Shown: positions 1 through 8,552, counted from the stretch's first letter. The stretch: DNA of 17,613 nucleotides from Albimonas sp051747505 (GCA_051747505.1 JBNJGE010000051.1:1-17613), one strand, 5' to 3'. Notes: a model not told the origin generated them from the sequence alone. Translations and numbers: made by a program.

Positions 1-78
1 ATCCTGATCGTCAGCCTCGGCTTCAACCTGCTCGGCGACGGCCTGCGCGACGTCCTCGACCCCAAGAGCGGGAGCTGA
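1..78 (+). CDS. ABC transporter permease, DppC/OppC-like (3' end only)
   Basis: Only the last 25 codons plus TGA lie in the window; the gene begins to the left. The visible tail contains LGFNLLGDGLRD and then a short DPK end, which is the typical C-terminus of the BPD_transp_1 permeases of peptide/nickel/opine ABC importers (DppC/OppC class). These are inner-membrane proteins that pair with a DppB-type permease to form the translocation pore. The next gene starts 4 bp after this stop and encodes the cognate ATPase, so this is the distal part of one operon. Family assignment is good because of the motif plus context; the transported substrate cannot be told from here. Confidence 0.85.
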   Translation: MLIVSLGFNLLGDGLRDVLDPKSGS

Positions 79-82
79 CGCG

Positions 83-930
83 ATGAGCCATCCGCTGCTG
101 GAGGTCGAGGACCTCCGCGTCACCTTCGACACCCCCAAGGGCCCGGTGGAGGCGGTGCGCGGCGTCGGCTTCTCCGTGGACCGCGGGGAGCGCGTGGGCG
201 TGGTCGGCGAGTCCGGCTCCGGCAAGTCCCAGACCGGCCGCGCCATCATCGGCGTCACCGACCGCCGCGCGACCGTCACCGCCCGCCGCCTCGCCTTCGA
301 CGGGCAGGACCTGATGAAGATGCGCCGGCGCGAGCGCGCCCGCCTGCGCGGCGCGCGCATGTCCATGATCCTGCAGGACCCGAAATACTCGCTGAACCCG
401 GTGATGAAGGTCGGCCGCCAGATCGCCGAGACGGTGATGTTCCACCAGCGCCTCTCCCGCCGCGCCGCCGACGCCCGCGCCGTGGAGATGCTCTCCCAGG
501 TCCATATCCGCGACGCCGAGCGCGTCTACCACGCCTACCCCCACGAGCTCTCGGGCGGCATGGGCCAGCGCGTCATGATCGCCATGATGATGGCCCCCGA
601 GCCCGAGCTGGTCATCGCCGACGAGCCGACCTCGGCGCTCGACGTCACCGTCTCCATCCAGGTCCTCGGCATCCTCGACGAGCTCGTCACCCGTCGCGGC
701 GCCGGGCTCATGTTCATCAGCCACGACCTCGATCTCGTCTCCTCCTTCTGCGACCGCGTCGTCATCATGTATGCCGGCCGCATCGTGGAGACCTGCGCGG
801 CGAAGGACCTCGCGCACGCGACGCACCCCTACACCCAGGGCCTGCTGAACTGCCTGCCGAAAATCGACCAGCCGGGCGGGGAGCTGGCCGTCCTGCGGCG
901 CGACCCCGCCTGGGCCGAGGAGGCGTCCGC

Positions 931-934
<4 letters not shown>
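83..934 (+). CDS. Peptide/nickel-type ABC transporter ATP-binding protein (DppD-like)
   Basis: A 283-residue cytoplasmic ATPase that energises the importer whose permease ends just upstream. Visible motifs: Walker A GESGSGKS at 42-49, Q-loop Gln98 in LQDP, signature LSGGM at 156-160 followed by GQRVMIA, Walker B VIADE at 177-181 and the H-loop His214 in SHD. The start is ATG with GGGAG 8 bp upstream, overlapping the end of the permease gene. The HPYTQGLL segment (248-255) begins the oligopeptide C-terminal (oligo_HPY) domain, but the protein ends about 28 residues later, without the Cys-rich PRC segment of classical DppD (about 330 residues). It is therefore a short form. Its stop overlaps the next ATPase start (ATGA). 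Substrate could be a peptide, opine, nickel or glutathione; the sequence does not decide. Confidence 0.93.
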
Positions 935-1716
<782 letters not shown>

Positions 1717-1725
1717 GACTGCGGG

Positions 1726-2766
1726 TTACGTCCCTTCGCTAGCCCCCGCCTCCGCGTGATCGCCGTGGAGTCGGTCGATCACCCGGCGGACCAGCGCGAT
1801 GTCGTCGAAGACCCGGTGCAGGGCCTCCTCGATGTCGCCGACGGGGCGGCTCAGCGCGCCCATCTCGAGGAAGCCGTCCTGCCGGTTCAGGGCGAGGAAG
1901 AAGTCCCGGCCATGGAAGGCGGCCTGCATGGCGGGGCCGCGCTCTCCCGCGCCTTCGTGGCGGTCGATCAACAGCAGGTTGTCGAGGAAGGCGGGGGCGA
2001 GGACCTGGCGCGCCACGTCCGGGTCCTCGGCATGCACCTCGAAGCGGCGCTCGAACTCGGGGTGAGGCAGCTCCACCTTGGGCATGCCGCGCCCGGCGTC
2101 GCCCGAGAACAGCTTGCCGAGCATGTTGCCGATCTTCGTCAGGTCGCGGGCGATGAGGATCTTGGAGGGGATCTCCTCGGGCGTCTCGACGCGGAAGAGC
2201 AGGCCGCGGAAGACGGTGTCGGTCTTGCGGCTGTCGCCGTCGTCGTCGGAGCGCTTCACCTGCAGGCGGGCCTCCACGATCTCGAAGGCCGTGTCGCGGT
2301 AGCGCCCGGACAGACGGTCGCTGAGTCGGGCGCGGTCATGGGCCGGGACGGCGCCGAGGGCCTTCGCATGCTCCAGCGGGAAGCCGCGGGTGGCGGCGTG
2401 GTCGTAGTCGAGGTCGCCGACGAACTCGCAGACCACGGGCATGACGCGGGCGGCGAGCGCCCCCTCCCACCGGGCGGCGTGGCGACGCCAGAGCAGCCAG
2501 GCGCCGACCGCGGAGGCGACCATGGGCAGGCCGATGGTGAAGATCAGGTCCTTCGCCGACCCCGCCGCGGTGAGCGAGAGCAAGAGCGCCACCAGCGCGC
2601 CGGCGCCGAGGGCCATGGCCATCTGGCGCCGCGCGGCGGCGACGCGGCGCCGGCGTTCGGCCTCCAGCTCCTCCAGCCGTGGCGCTATGCGTTCGGCGAA
2701 GACGCCGGCGAAGACGCCGGCGAAGCCGCGCTCCAGCTCCGAGCGTTCGGTGTATGCGACCGTCAT
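1726..2766 (-). CDS. DUF3137 family membrane protein
   Basis: A 346-residue protein of unknown function that resembles the DUF3137 (galanin-like) family. Residues 1-48 are charged and amphipathic (Glu/Arg-rich ELEAERRRR). Two hydrophobic segments follow at about 50-68 and 74-93, which would place a short hairpin in the inner membrane, with a large soluble C-terminal domain (about 100-346) containing the family-like stretch FRGLLFRVETP at 186-196. Start ATG 2764-2766 is preceded by a GGGGG run 4 bp away. It is the last gene of the minus-strand run after the TRAP genes, with a 143-bp gap from dctM, so it may have its own promoter. A 12-bp tandem repeat in its 5' end encodes GVFA repeats (see 2695-2724). 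Function is unknown; family assignment is from general resemblance. Confidence 0.8.
   Translation of the reverse strand: MTVAYTERSELERGFAGVFAGVFAERIAPRLEELEAERRRRVAAARRQMAMALGAGALVALLLSLTAAGSAKDLIFTIGLPMVASAVGAWLLWRRHAARWEGALAARVMPVVCEFVGDLDYDHAATRGFPLEHAKALGAVPAHDRARLSDRLSGRYRDTAFEIVEARLQVKRSDDDGDSRKTDTVFRGLLFRVETPEEIPSKILIARDLTKIGNMLGKLFSGDAGRGMPKVELPHPEFERRFEVHAEDPDVARQVLAPAFLDNLLLIDRHEGAGERGPAMQAAFHGRDFFLALNRQDGFLEMGALSRPVGDIEEALHRVFDDIALVRRVIDRLHGDHAEAGASEGT
2695..2724 (-). repeat. 12-bp tandem repeat (2.5 copies) in the DUF3137 gene
   Basis: GGCGAAGACGCC occurs at 2695-2706 and 2707-2718, followed by the half copy GGCGAA at 2719-2724. On the coding strand it produces the FAGVFAGVFA stretch near residues 15-24. 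Because the unit is a multiple of 3, copy-number change would keep the frame. Confidence 0.8.
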
Positions 2767-2909
2767 GGATCCCCCTTCTTACACTACGCGCGCGCCGCCT
2801 CTGCGTCTGGCGGCCCGCCTCCTCACTTGCGGCCCGGCGAAGCCGCGCCCGCCTGCGGAGCGGGCATGGTGGCGCCGGGAGCTTGCGGTTTCCTTGCGCC
2901 GCCCCGGCC

Positions 2910-4214
2910 TCAGAAGGAGAGGAAGGGCAGCCAGAGCACCAGTCCGGGGAAGGCGACGAACAGCGCCAGCCCCGCCAGCAGCACGCCGAAGAAGGGCAGG
3001 GCGCCGCGGGTGACGTCGCCCAGGCTGACCTCCTCGGGCGAGATGCCCTTGATCACGAACAGGTTGAGCCCGACCGGGGGCGTGATGACCGCCATCTCGG
3101 TGGCGATGGCCATGACGATGCCAAACCAGATCGGGTCGTAGCCCATCGCCTTGATCACGGGCAGCAGCAGGGGCGTGGCGATCAGGATGACCGAGACCAC
3201 GTCCATGAACATGCCCATGACGATGAGCAGCAGGAAGACGCCGACCAGCACGGTCGCCTCGCTCAGCCCGCTGGTGGTGACGAAGATCACGATGTCCTGG
3301 GGCACGCGCAGCCGGGTCAGCAGGTAGCCGAAGACCAGCGCGCTGGACAGGATCGCCAGGATCATGCCGGTGTTCTGGATCGTCTCGGACAGGACCTGGC
3401 GGATGACCTGCCAGCCCAGCGCGCCGCGCAGCCAGGCGATCAGCGCCGCGCCCAGACAGCCGATCGCGGCGGCCTCTGTCGGGGTGGCGACGCCGGTGTA
3501 GATCGTGCCGAGGACCGCGGCGATCAGGACCGCCACCGGCCAGATGCGCAGCAGGGAGGCCCAGCGCTCGGCCCGCGTGGCGCGCTCGGTGGTCGCGGCC
3601 ACGGCCTCGGGGCGGACGAGGCCGACGGCGAAGATGTAGGCCATCATCATCAGCGCGAGCACGATCCCCGGCACGACGCCGGCGATGAAGAGCAGGCCCA
3701 CGGACTCGTTGGCCACAAGGCCGTAGAGGATCAGCCCCACGCTGGGCGGGATCAGCAGGGCCAGCCCGCCGGCGGCGGCGACGCAGCCCGTGGCGAGGCG
3801 GCGGTCGTAGCCGCGCTTGAGCATCTCGGGGATCGCGAACTTGCCGATGGTCGCGGCGCCGGCCACCGAGACGCCGCAGAGCGCCCCGAAGACCGCGCAG
3901 GCGGCCACGCTCGCCATGCCCAGCGAGCCGCGCAGGCCCGAGAGCCAGCGGCTGGTGGCGGTGTAGATGTCCGCCCCGATGCCGGAGACGAAAATGATCT
4001 CGCCCATCAGGATGAAGAGCGGCACGGCGACCAGGGTGAAGCCGCTCATGCGGTCGTAGATCACGCCGGTGACGGCGCCGAGGCCGCCCACGCCCTGGAG
4101 CATCAGGATGCCGGCCACCGAGGCGGCGCCGAGCGCGCCGAAGATCGGCATGCCCGAAAGGAACAGGACGGCCAGGATGGCGATGACCAGCAGGGTGATG
4201 ACCGCGGGGTCCAT
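2910..4214 (-). CDS. TRAP transporter large permease (DctM family)
   Basis: A 434-residue, almost entirely hydrophobic inner-membrane protein, the ion-coupled transport subunit of a tripartite ATP-independent periplasmic importer. It begins MDPAVITLLVIAILAVLFLS and shows the DctM pattern of about 12 hydrophobic segments with conserved pieces such as SGFTLVAVPLFILMGEI (about 54-70), LALLIPPSVGLILYG, GVATPTEAAAIG and AVITPPVGLNLFVIKG near the C-terminus. Length matches the family (about 425-435). The start lies 3 bp beyond the dctQ stop, with GGAGGG upstream inside dctQ, indicating coupled translation. The neighbouring small permease and binding protein complete the system. Ligand is probably a small organic acid, judging from the family and the adjacent lyase-type enzyme. 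Confidence 0.95.
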   Translation of the reverse strand: MDPAVITLLVIAILAVLFLSGMPIFGALGAASVAGILMLQGVGGLGAVTGVIYDRMSGFTLVAVPLFILMGEIIFVSGIGADIYTATSRWLSGLRGSLGMASVAACAVFGALCGVSVAGAATIGKFAIPEMLKRGYDRRLATGCVAAAGGLALLIPPSVGLILYGLVANESVGLLFIAGVVPGIVLALMMMAYIFAVGLVRPEAVAATTERATRAERWASLLRIWPVAVLIAAVLGTIYTGVATPTEAAAIGCLGAALIAWLRGALGWQVIRQVLSETIQNTGMILAILSSALVFGYLLTRLRVPQDIVIFVTTSGLSEATVLVGVFLLLIVMGMFMDVVSVILIATPLLLPVIKAMGYDPIWFGIVMAIATEMAVITPPVGLNLFVIKGISPEEVSLGDVTRGALPFFGVLLAGLALFVAFPGLVLWLPFLSF

Positions 4215-4217
4215 GGC

Positions 4218-4721
4218 TCAGCCCTCCGTCCCGCGGGCGCGGGCGATGCCGCGCGCGGCGAGGACCAGCGCCATGAGCATCAGCGCGAGTCCGCCGAGGG
4301 GAATGAAGGAGTAGGGGATCCAGAGGGGGGCCGAGAGCAGCGACGAGGAGCGGTCGTCGCCCTGCCACGCCGTCAGCGCCATCTCCGCGCCCTTCCAGAC
4401 CAGCACGGCGGCGAAGGCGGCCAGCAGGAGCATTCCCGCCGCCTCGAGCACCGCCCGCGTCCGCTCGGGCAGACGATCGAGCAGAAGGCGCACGCGCACA
4501 TGGCGGTCCCGACGCAGGATCCAGGCGGCCGATGCGAAGCTGATGAAGACCAGCAGGTATTCGCTGATCTCGACCGAGAACTGGGTCGGGGCGTTCAGCG
4601 CGTAGCGCACGAAGACCTCGTGCGCGACCAGCCCCAGCAGCGCGACCAGGGCCAGCTGGGAAAGGATCTGGAGGGCGCGCGCGAAACCCTCCGCGAGCGC
4701 GGCGAGGCGACGAAGAAGCAT
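4218..4721 (-). CDS. TRAP transporter small permease (DctQ family)
   Basis: A 167-residue integral membrane protein, the small subunit that pairs with the DctM-type permease. Four hydrophobic stretches are visible: about 17-33, 49-65 (with the family-like EISEYLLVFISFASAAWILR), 88-105 and 133-156. The RDRHVRVRLLLDRLP segment between helices 2 and 3 fits the DctQ pattern in which a charged RxxHVxV motif follows helix 2. The ATG at 4719-4721 has a weak AGGA about 9 bp upstream. It lies between dctP (81-bp gap holding a strong hairpin) and dctM (3-bp gap). Confidence 0.92.
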   Translation of the reverse strand: MLLRRLAALAEGFARALQILSQLALVALLGLVAHEVFVRYALNAPTQFSVEISEYLLVFISFASAAWILRRDRHVRVRLLLDRLPERTRAVLEAAGMLLLAAFAAVLVWKGAEMALTAWQGDDRSSSLLSAPLWIPYSFIPLGGLALMLMALVLAARGIARARGTEG

Positions 4722-4747
4722 CGGACCGGATCCTGTCGGAGGAGGAC

Positions 4748-4772
4748 GGGGGCGCCCGGACGGGGCGCCCCC
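4748..4772 (-). promoter_or_regulatory. 10-bp GC hairpin between dctP and dctQ, likely mRNA-stability/attenuation element
   Basis: GGGGGCGCCC (4748-4757), loop GGACG, GGGCGCCCCC (4763-4772): a perfect 10-bp stem in the 81-bp gap between the binding-protein gene and the small-permease gene. Neither strand has a following U-run, so it is not a standard terminator. Hairpins after the binding-protein gene of transport operons are known to protect the upstream message or reduce read-through, giving more binding protein than permease. That role is inferred here. Confidence 0.55.
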
Positions 4773-4802
4773 TGGCGGCCGCCGCTCAGGGGCGGAGGGC
4801 CG

Positions 4803-5807
4803 TCACTGGTTCTCGCGGGCGAAGGTGATCAGGGGGTCGGCGCCCTCGACCTCGCCTTTCCACCAGTCATAGACGGGGGCCATCTTGTCCTTGAAGGCGG
4901 CGAGCTCGTCGTCCGTCGCCTGATGGACGGAGACGCCGGCCTCCTCGAACTGGCCGACCGCCTCCTCCAGGAAGGTCTCGAGACGGGCCAGCTGATCGGC
5001 GCTGCGCTCGTCCGCGGCCGTCTGGACGATCTCCTGCAGGTCGGCGGGAAGCTCGTCCCAGCTGTCCTGGTTGATGACGAGGAAGCTGGTGAAATAGGCC
5101 ATGTTGGTGATGGTGAGGTGGTCGAGCACCTCGTAGAGCTTGCGGCCCAGCCCGGTGAGCAGGGGGCGCGTGGTGCCGTCGATGGTGCCCCGCTGCAGGG
5201 CGAGGTAGAGCTCTCCCGAGCTCATGGTCGTGGGAGAGCCGCCCATCAGCTCCAGCGCCTTGCTGGCCGTGGTGCCGGAGACGGCGATCTTCCTGCCCTC
5301 GAGGTCGGCGGGCGTGCGCACCTCGAAGTCCTTGGCGTAGATCTGGTAGGGGCCGCCCACGGCGACGTTGAGCACCTTCATGTTGTGCTCGGCGAGCCGG
5401 GCGTTGATGCCCTGGTCCCACAGCCCGGCGTCGAGCGTCTTCTGAAGGCTGGCGGGGGAGGGCCACATGAAGGGCAGGCTGGAGACGCCCAGCGCCTGCA
5501 CCTTGCCGGTGTGGTAGATGTCCAGCGGCGCGGACATGTCCACGTCTCCGCGCTCCACGGCCCCGAACTCCTCCTTGCCGCCGAAGAGCTGGCCGGAATG
5601 GAAGATCTCGATCTGGATGCGCCCGTCGGAGCGCTCCTCGACCTTCTGCGCGAAGGTCTCGATCGGCTTGTAGAGGTATTCGTAGGATGTCGGCCAGTAG
5701 GTCGAGAAGGTGAGCTTGTAGGTCTCCTGCGCCATGGCCGGACCGGCCGCGAAAGCGGCGAGCGCCGCCGCGCCAGCGACCATGCGCCAAGGGTTCGTCG
5801 TCTTCAT
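4803..5807 (-). CDS. TRAP transporter substrate-binding protein (DctP family)
   Basis: A 334-residue periplasmic solute receptor that delivers ligand to the DctQM permease. It has a Sec signal peptide (residues 1-26, cleavage after AGPAMA before QETYKL). The mature part shows the DctP fold pattern: YKLTFSTYWP first strand, FAQKVEERSDGRIQIEIFHSG, a GDVDMSAP segment, the RTPADLEGRKIAV hinge (about 164-176) and ALQRGTIDGTTRP at 204-215. Start ATG has AGGAGG 7 bp upstream. An oddity is that the DLxGxK-I-R segment found in most DctP proteins reads DLEGRKIAV here, so the usual carboxylate-binding arginine is Ala175. The enzyme gene is 53 bp upstream on the same strand and the permease genes follow, so all four are probably one transcript. 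The ligand is unknown. Confidence 0.94.
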   Translation of the reverse strand: MKTTNPWRMVAGAAALAAFAAGPAMAQETYKLTFSTYWPTSYEYLYKPIETFAQKVEERSDGRIQIEIFHSGQLFGGKEEFGAVERGDVDMSAPLDIYHTGKVQALGVSSLPFMWPSPASLQKTLDAGLWDQGINARLAEHNMKVLNVAVGGPYQIYAKDFEVRTPADLEGRKIAVSGTTASKALELMGGSPTTMSSGELYLALQRGTIDGTTRPLLTGLGRKLYEVLDHLTITNMAYFTSFLVINQDSWDELPADLQEIVQTAADERSADQLARLETFLEEAVGQFEEAGVSVHQATDDELAAFKDKMAPVYDWWKGEVEGADPLITFARENQ

Positions 5808-5860
5808 GTCTTGGCCTCCTCCCTGTTTCGATACGGGCCGGTTCGTCGCCGGCCTCCGGT

Positions 5861-6799
5861 TCAGTCCTTTTCGTCCATTGCGTGGCGGCGGTCAAATTCC
5901 CAGACCGCCTCGAAGCCCATCAGGCGGCTGAAGGCGTCGAAGTCGGCCAGCGCCGTCTCGCCGCCGGCGCTGGAGCCGGTGGTGACGATATGCGCGTAGG
6001 CCTGCCGCATCGCCGCGGCGGCGGCGAGAAAGCCGGTGGCGGGGTAGATGGCGAGCGCGTAGCCGAGTTCGGCCAGCCGCGCGCCCGTGGGCACCGGCGT
6101 GCGCCCGCCCTCGACCATGTTGGCCAGCAGCGGCAGGTCGAAGGCGGCGCAGATGCGCTCCATCTCCGCCTCGCTCTCGGGGGATTCGACGAAGAGGATG
6201 TCGGCGCCGGCCTCCGCGTAGAGCTTCGCGCGTCGCAGGGCCTCGTCGAGGCCGTGGGCGGTGCGGGCGTCGGTCCGCGCGACGATCAGGAAATCGGAGG
6301 AGTCGCGGCTTTCGACGGCGACGCGGACCTTCAGGACCATCTCCTCGGCCGGGATCACGCGGCGGCCGGGGGTGTGGCCGCATTTCTTGGGGACCTCCTG
6401 GTCCTCCAGCTGGATCGCGGCGACGCCGGCCTGCTCGTAGCCGCGCACCGTGTGCTGGACGTTGAGCAGCCCGCCATAGCCCGTGTCGCCGTCGGCGATC
6501 AGCGGGGCCTGCGTGATCTGCGCGATCCGGGCCGCGCGGCCGACCATGTCGCTGTAGGTGGCCAGTCCCGCGTCGGGCAGGCCGAGATAGGAGGCGACCG
6601 TGCCGTACCCCGTCATGTAGAGCGCGGAGGGCGCCAGCGCGTCGGCGACGCGCGCCGAGATCCCGTCGAAGACGCCCGGGGCGGGGAAGAAGCCCTTCGA
6701 CAGCGCGCCGCGAAGGGCCTGGCGCTTCGCCTCCGCATCGGGGCGGGGCTGGGTCACGTTTCGGCCGGCGCCGGTCGCGCCCTCGCGGTGCTGGGTCAA
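5861..6799 (-). CDS. Isocitrate lyase/PEP mutase family enzyme
   Basis: A 312-residue (beta/alpha)8 lyase-type enzyme of the ICL/PEPM superfamily, members of which cleave or decarboxylate small 2-hydroxy or 2-oxo acids (2-methylisocitrate, dimethylmalate, oxaloacetate). Key residues with the TTG start: YMTGYGTVASYLG (61-73), the Mg-site motif ADGDTGYGG (102-110), LED at 131-133, the catalytic loop KKCGH (138-142, Cys140), ARTDA (174-178) and LANMVEGG (225-232). The intact KKCGH loop favours a lyase over the phosphonopyruvate or decarboxylase branches. The TTG at 6797-6799 is chosen because AAAGGAGG sits 6 bp upstream; the in-frame ATG at 6851-6853 adds 18 low-complexity residues and I saw no such site for it. 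It is first in the operon with the TRAP genes, so its substrate is probably what that transporter imports. Exact reaction not determined. Confidence 0.9.
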   Translation of the reverse strand: MTQHREGATGAGRNVTQPRPDAEAKRQALRGALSKGFFPAPGVFDGISARVADALAPSALYMTGYGTVASYLGLPDAGLATYSDMVGRAARIAQITQAPLIADGDTGYGGLLNVQHTVRGYEQAGVAAIQLEDQEVPKKCGHTPGRRVIPAEEMVLKVRVAVESRDSSDFLIVARTDARTAHGLDEALRRAKLYAEAGADILFVESPESEAEMERICAAFDLPLLANMVEGGRTPVPTGARLAELGYALAIYPATGFLAAAAAMRQAYAHIVTTGSSAGGETALADFDAFSRLMGFEAVWEFDRRHAMDEKD

Positions 6800-7087
6800 G
6801 ACGATCCTCCTTTGCGAACTCGCCGAACCACGCCGGCCTCGCGGGCCGTCCATCGTCCGCGCCCCCGAACGGTCGGCGGGCGGAGCTTAGTCGGGTCGGT
6901 CCCACCTGCGCCACCTCCCGATTCAGGCAGCGGATGGCGTTGGAGAGGAGCCGCACGCCTGGTTTTCTCCGGGGGTCGGGAGGCGGCTTTTCCGACCGCG
7001 TCGGACGCTGCGCCGCCGGATTTCCGGCAGCCGCGATTCCTGCGAGGATGCAGCTCTGGAAAGCCGGGCGGGGGCGGATCGAGGGTC
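6800..7087. promoter_or_regulatory. Divergent intergenic region between the ICL/TRAP operon and ydbH
   Basis: This 288-bp stretch separates two divergent transcription units and must contain both promoters. I cannot identify convincing -35/-10 pairs. Two small palindromes are visible near ydbH: TCCGAC-cgc-GTCGGA at 6991-7005 and GCCGG-ATTT-CCGGC at 7015-7028. Either could be an operator or a leader hairpin, or chance in GC-rich DNA. Confidence 0.4.
6806..6813 (-). promoter_or_regulatory. Ribosome binding site that decides the TTG start of the ICL/PEPM gene
   Basis: On the minus strand AAAGGAGG is followed by six bases (ATCGTC) and TTG. This near-perfect Shine-Dalgarno match supports initiation at 6799 rather than at the upstream ATG (6853). 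Confidence 0.8.
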
Positions 7088-8452
7088 ATGGGACGATCAG
7101 AATGGCGACGCTTGACGCTCCTGCTGGTCGTGGCGGGAGGGCTCGTCGCGCTCCATCAGGCGCGAGAGGTCATCGCCGAGCGCGTCGCGCGCCATGTTCT
7201 CGAGGCGCGGGGGCTGTCGGGCGGCGAGTTTCGGGTCACGGCGCTGGGCTGGCGAGAGGCAGTCGTCGAGGATGTGAGCCTCCCCGAAGCCGGAGTGAGC
7301 GGAGAGCGGATCGTCCTTCGTTACGAGCCGGCCGCGCTTCTGGCGGGGCGCCTGGGCGAAGTCCGGCTCGAAGGGTTTCGGCTGGACGGGTCAGGGGGGC
7401 TGGGGGCGGCGTCGTCATCCCTGTCCGCGCAGGACGGCAATGGGGGCGGGGGCCTGGAGGTGGAGGCCGTCACCATTGCGGACACGCGCATTCTTCTCGC
7501 CGAGCCGTTTGCGGGCGAGGTGGTCGTGGAGGGCCGGATACGGCCGTCGGGCGGGGGAGCGGCGGCGGAGCTCCGGCTTGACCTGGGGCTCGGCCCGCTG
7601 ACCGGCGTCTTGCGGATCGTCTCCGACGGTCTGACCGAAGGCGCGCGGGTCGAGGCGGAGGGCGACCTTTCGCTGGATCTCGCGGGCCTCGACCGGATCG
7701 CGGGTTCCGAGCCCCTTGCGCTGGAGGAGGGACGGGCGGCGCTCACCTTCGCGGGCCATCTGACCGCGCCGGAGGGCCGGGACGTCATCGGCGCGGCTGT
7801 GGAGGACCTCGCGCTGTCGGGGGATCTTCGGATCGAGGGGGCGCGGGACGCCGCCGGGCGGAGGTTCTCGGGCGATGTCGCATGGAGGCTGGAGGGGCGG
7901 GACGGGCGGCTTTCGCTCGCCCTCCCGCAGGTTGCGCGCTTCGAGGCGGCGGGGGTTGAGGCGCCGGCGCTGTTGGCTCCGCGCGAAGACGCCGAGCCGG
8001 GGAGGTGGGCGATCGAGGTGGAGAAGACCGACCGGCTGGCGGTCTGGCGGCGCATGGGCGAGGGCGGATTGCTGGAGGCGGCCGGCGAGGTCAGGCTCGC
8101 CCAGGGCGGCGCCTCTGCGGCGCTGGAGCTCGCCGCCGAGGTCGAGCATGACGCGGCGGGACGCCTCGCAGGGCCGGCGCCGGTCTCTGCCTCGGTGTCT
8201 GCGTCAGGGCTCCGCCTAGCGAGGGACGAAGGCTCGGCCGAGGTCAGGGACATGGCGTGGCGGGCGCGGGGGACCCTGGAGCCCGGAGGCGCATTGCAGT
8301 TGGCGGGGCCCGCCGAGGCGACCGCCGGGGCGGTGCGGCTGGGTCGGGTGACGGCGGAACGCGCGATCCTCGAAGGCGAGATGCGCCTGGAGGGCCGGGA
8401 GGGGACGTGGTCGGTCGTCGCCGCGCCCGGCCTGACGCTGACCCTGGACGCC
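7088..8452 (+). CDS. ydbH: YdbH family envelope lipid-transport protein, N-terminal part (gene interrupted by assembly gap)
   Basis: First 455 codons of an AsmA-like protein. In E. coli, YdbH acts with TamB and YhdP in moving phospholipids from inner to outer membrane. Residues 8-22 form a single N-terminal membrane anchor (LTLLLVVAGGLVALH). After it the periplasmic region repeats short beta-strand units such as VRLEGFRLDG, VVVEGRIRP and ARVEAEGDLSLDLAGLDRI, as expected for a long beta-groove. Start ATG is 4 bp after a GAGG. The reading frame runs open into the Ns at 8453. The last 33 codons recur exactly after the gap, so this and the following part are one gene: joined with one copy removed they give 919 residues, close to E. 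coli YdbH (879). Followed by ynbE and ydbL. Confidence 0.88.
8354..8452 (+). repeat. 99-bp direct duplicate, left flank of the N gap
   Basis: These 99 bases ending at the first N are identical to 8553-8651, which start directly after the last N. The perfect identity and the exact abutment on the gap mark them as the same genomic sequence present on two contig ends, not a biological repeat. Confidence 0.95.
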
Positions 8453-8552
8453 NNNNNNNNNNNNNNNNNNNNNNNNNNNNNNNNNNNNNNNNNNNNNNNN
8501 NNNNNNNNNNNNNNNNNNNNNNNNNNNNNNNNNNNNNNNNNNNNNNNNNNNN
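8453..8552. other. Assembly gap of 100 N inside ydbH
   Basis: Exactly 100 N, a conventional placeholder for a scaffold gap of unknown size. Both flanks carry the same 99-bp sequence. Collapsing one copy plus the Ns removes 199 bp and puts upstream frame and downstream frame in register, so the real gap is negative (the contigs overlap). Confidence 0.97.

Noticed and set aside
2767..2909. Inverted repeat GCCCGC/GCGGGC (2847-2852, 2860-2865) after dctM as a terminator
   Set aside because: Only 6 bp with a 7-base loop and no U-run; expected by chance in such GC-rich DNA.
1756..3141. A 461-codon plus-strand open frame opposite the DUF3137 gene
   Set aside because: Antisense shadow: Ala/Gly/Val-rich with no motif, and the minus-strand frame has two membrane segments and a ribosome site.
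2679..5999. A 1106-codon plus-strand open frame opposite the TRAP genes
   Set aside because: Its product is low-complexity (Asp/Gln/Arg/His-rich) as expected from antisense of GC-rich membrane-protein genes, and the minus-strand genes show clear TRAP family motifs.
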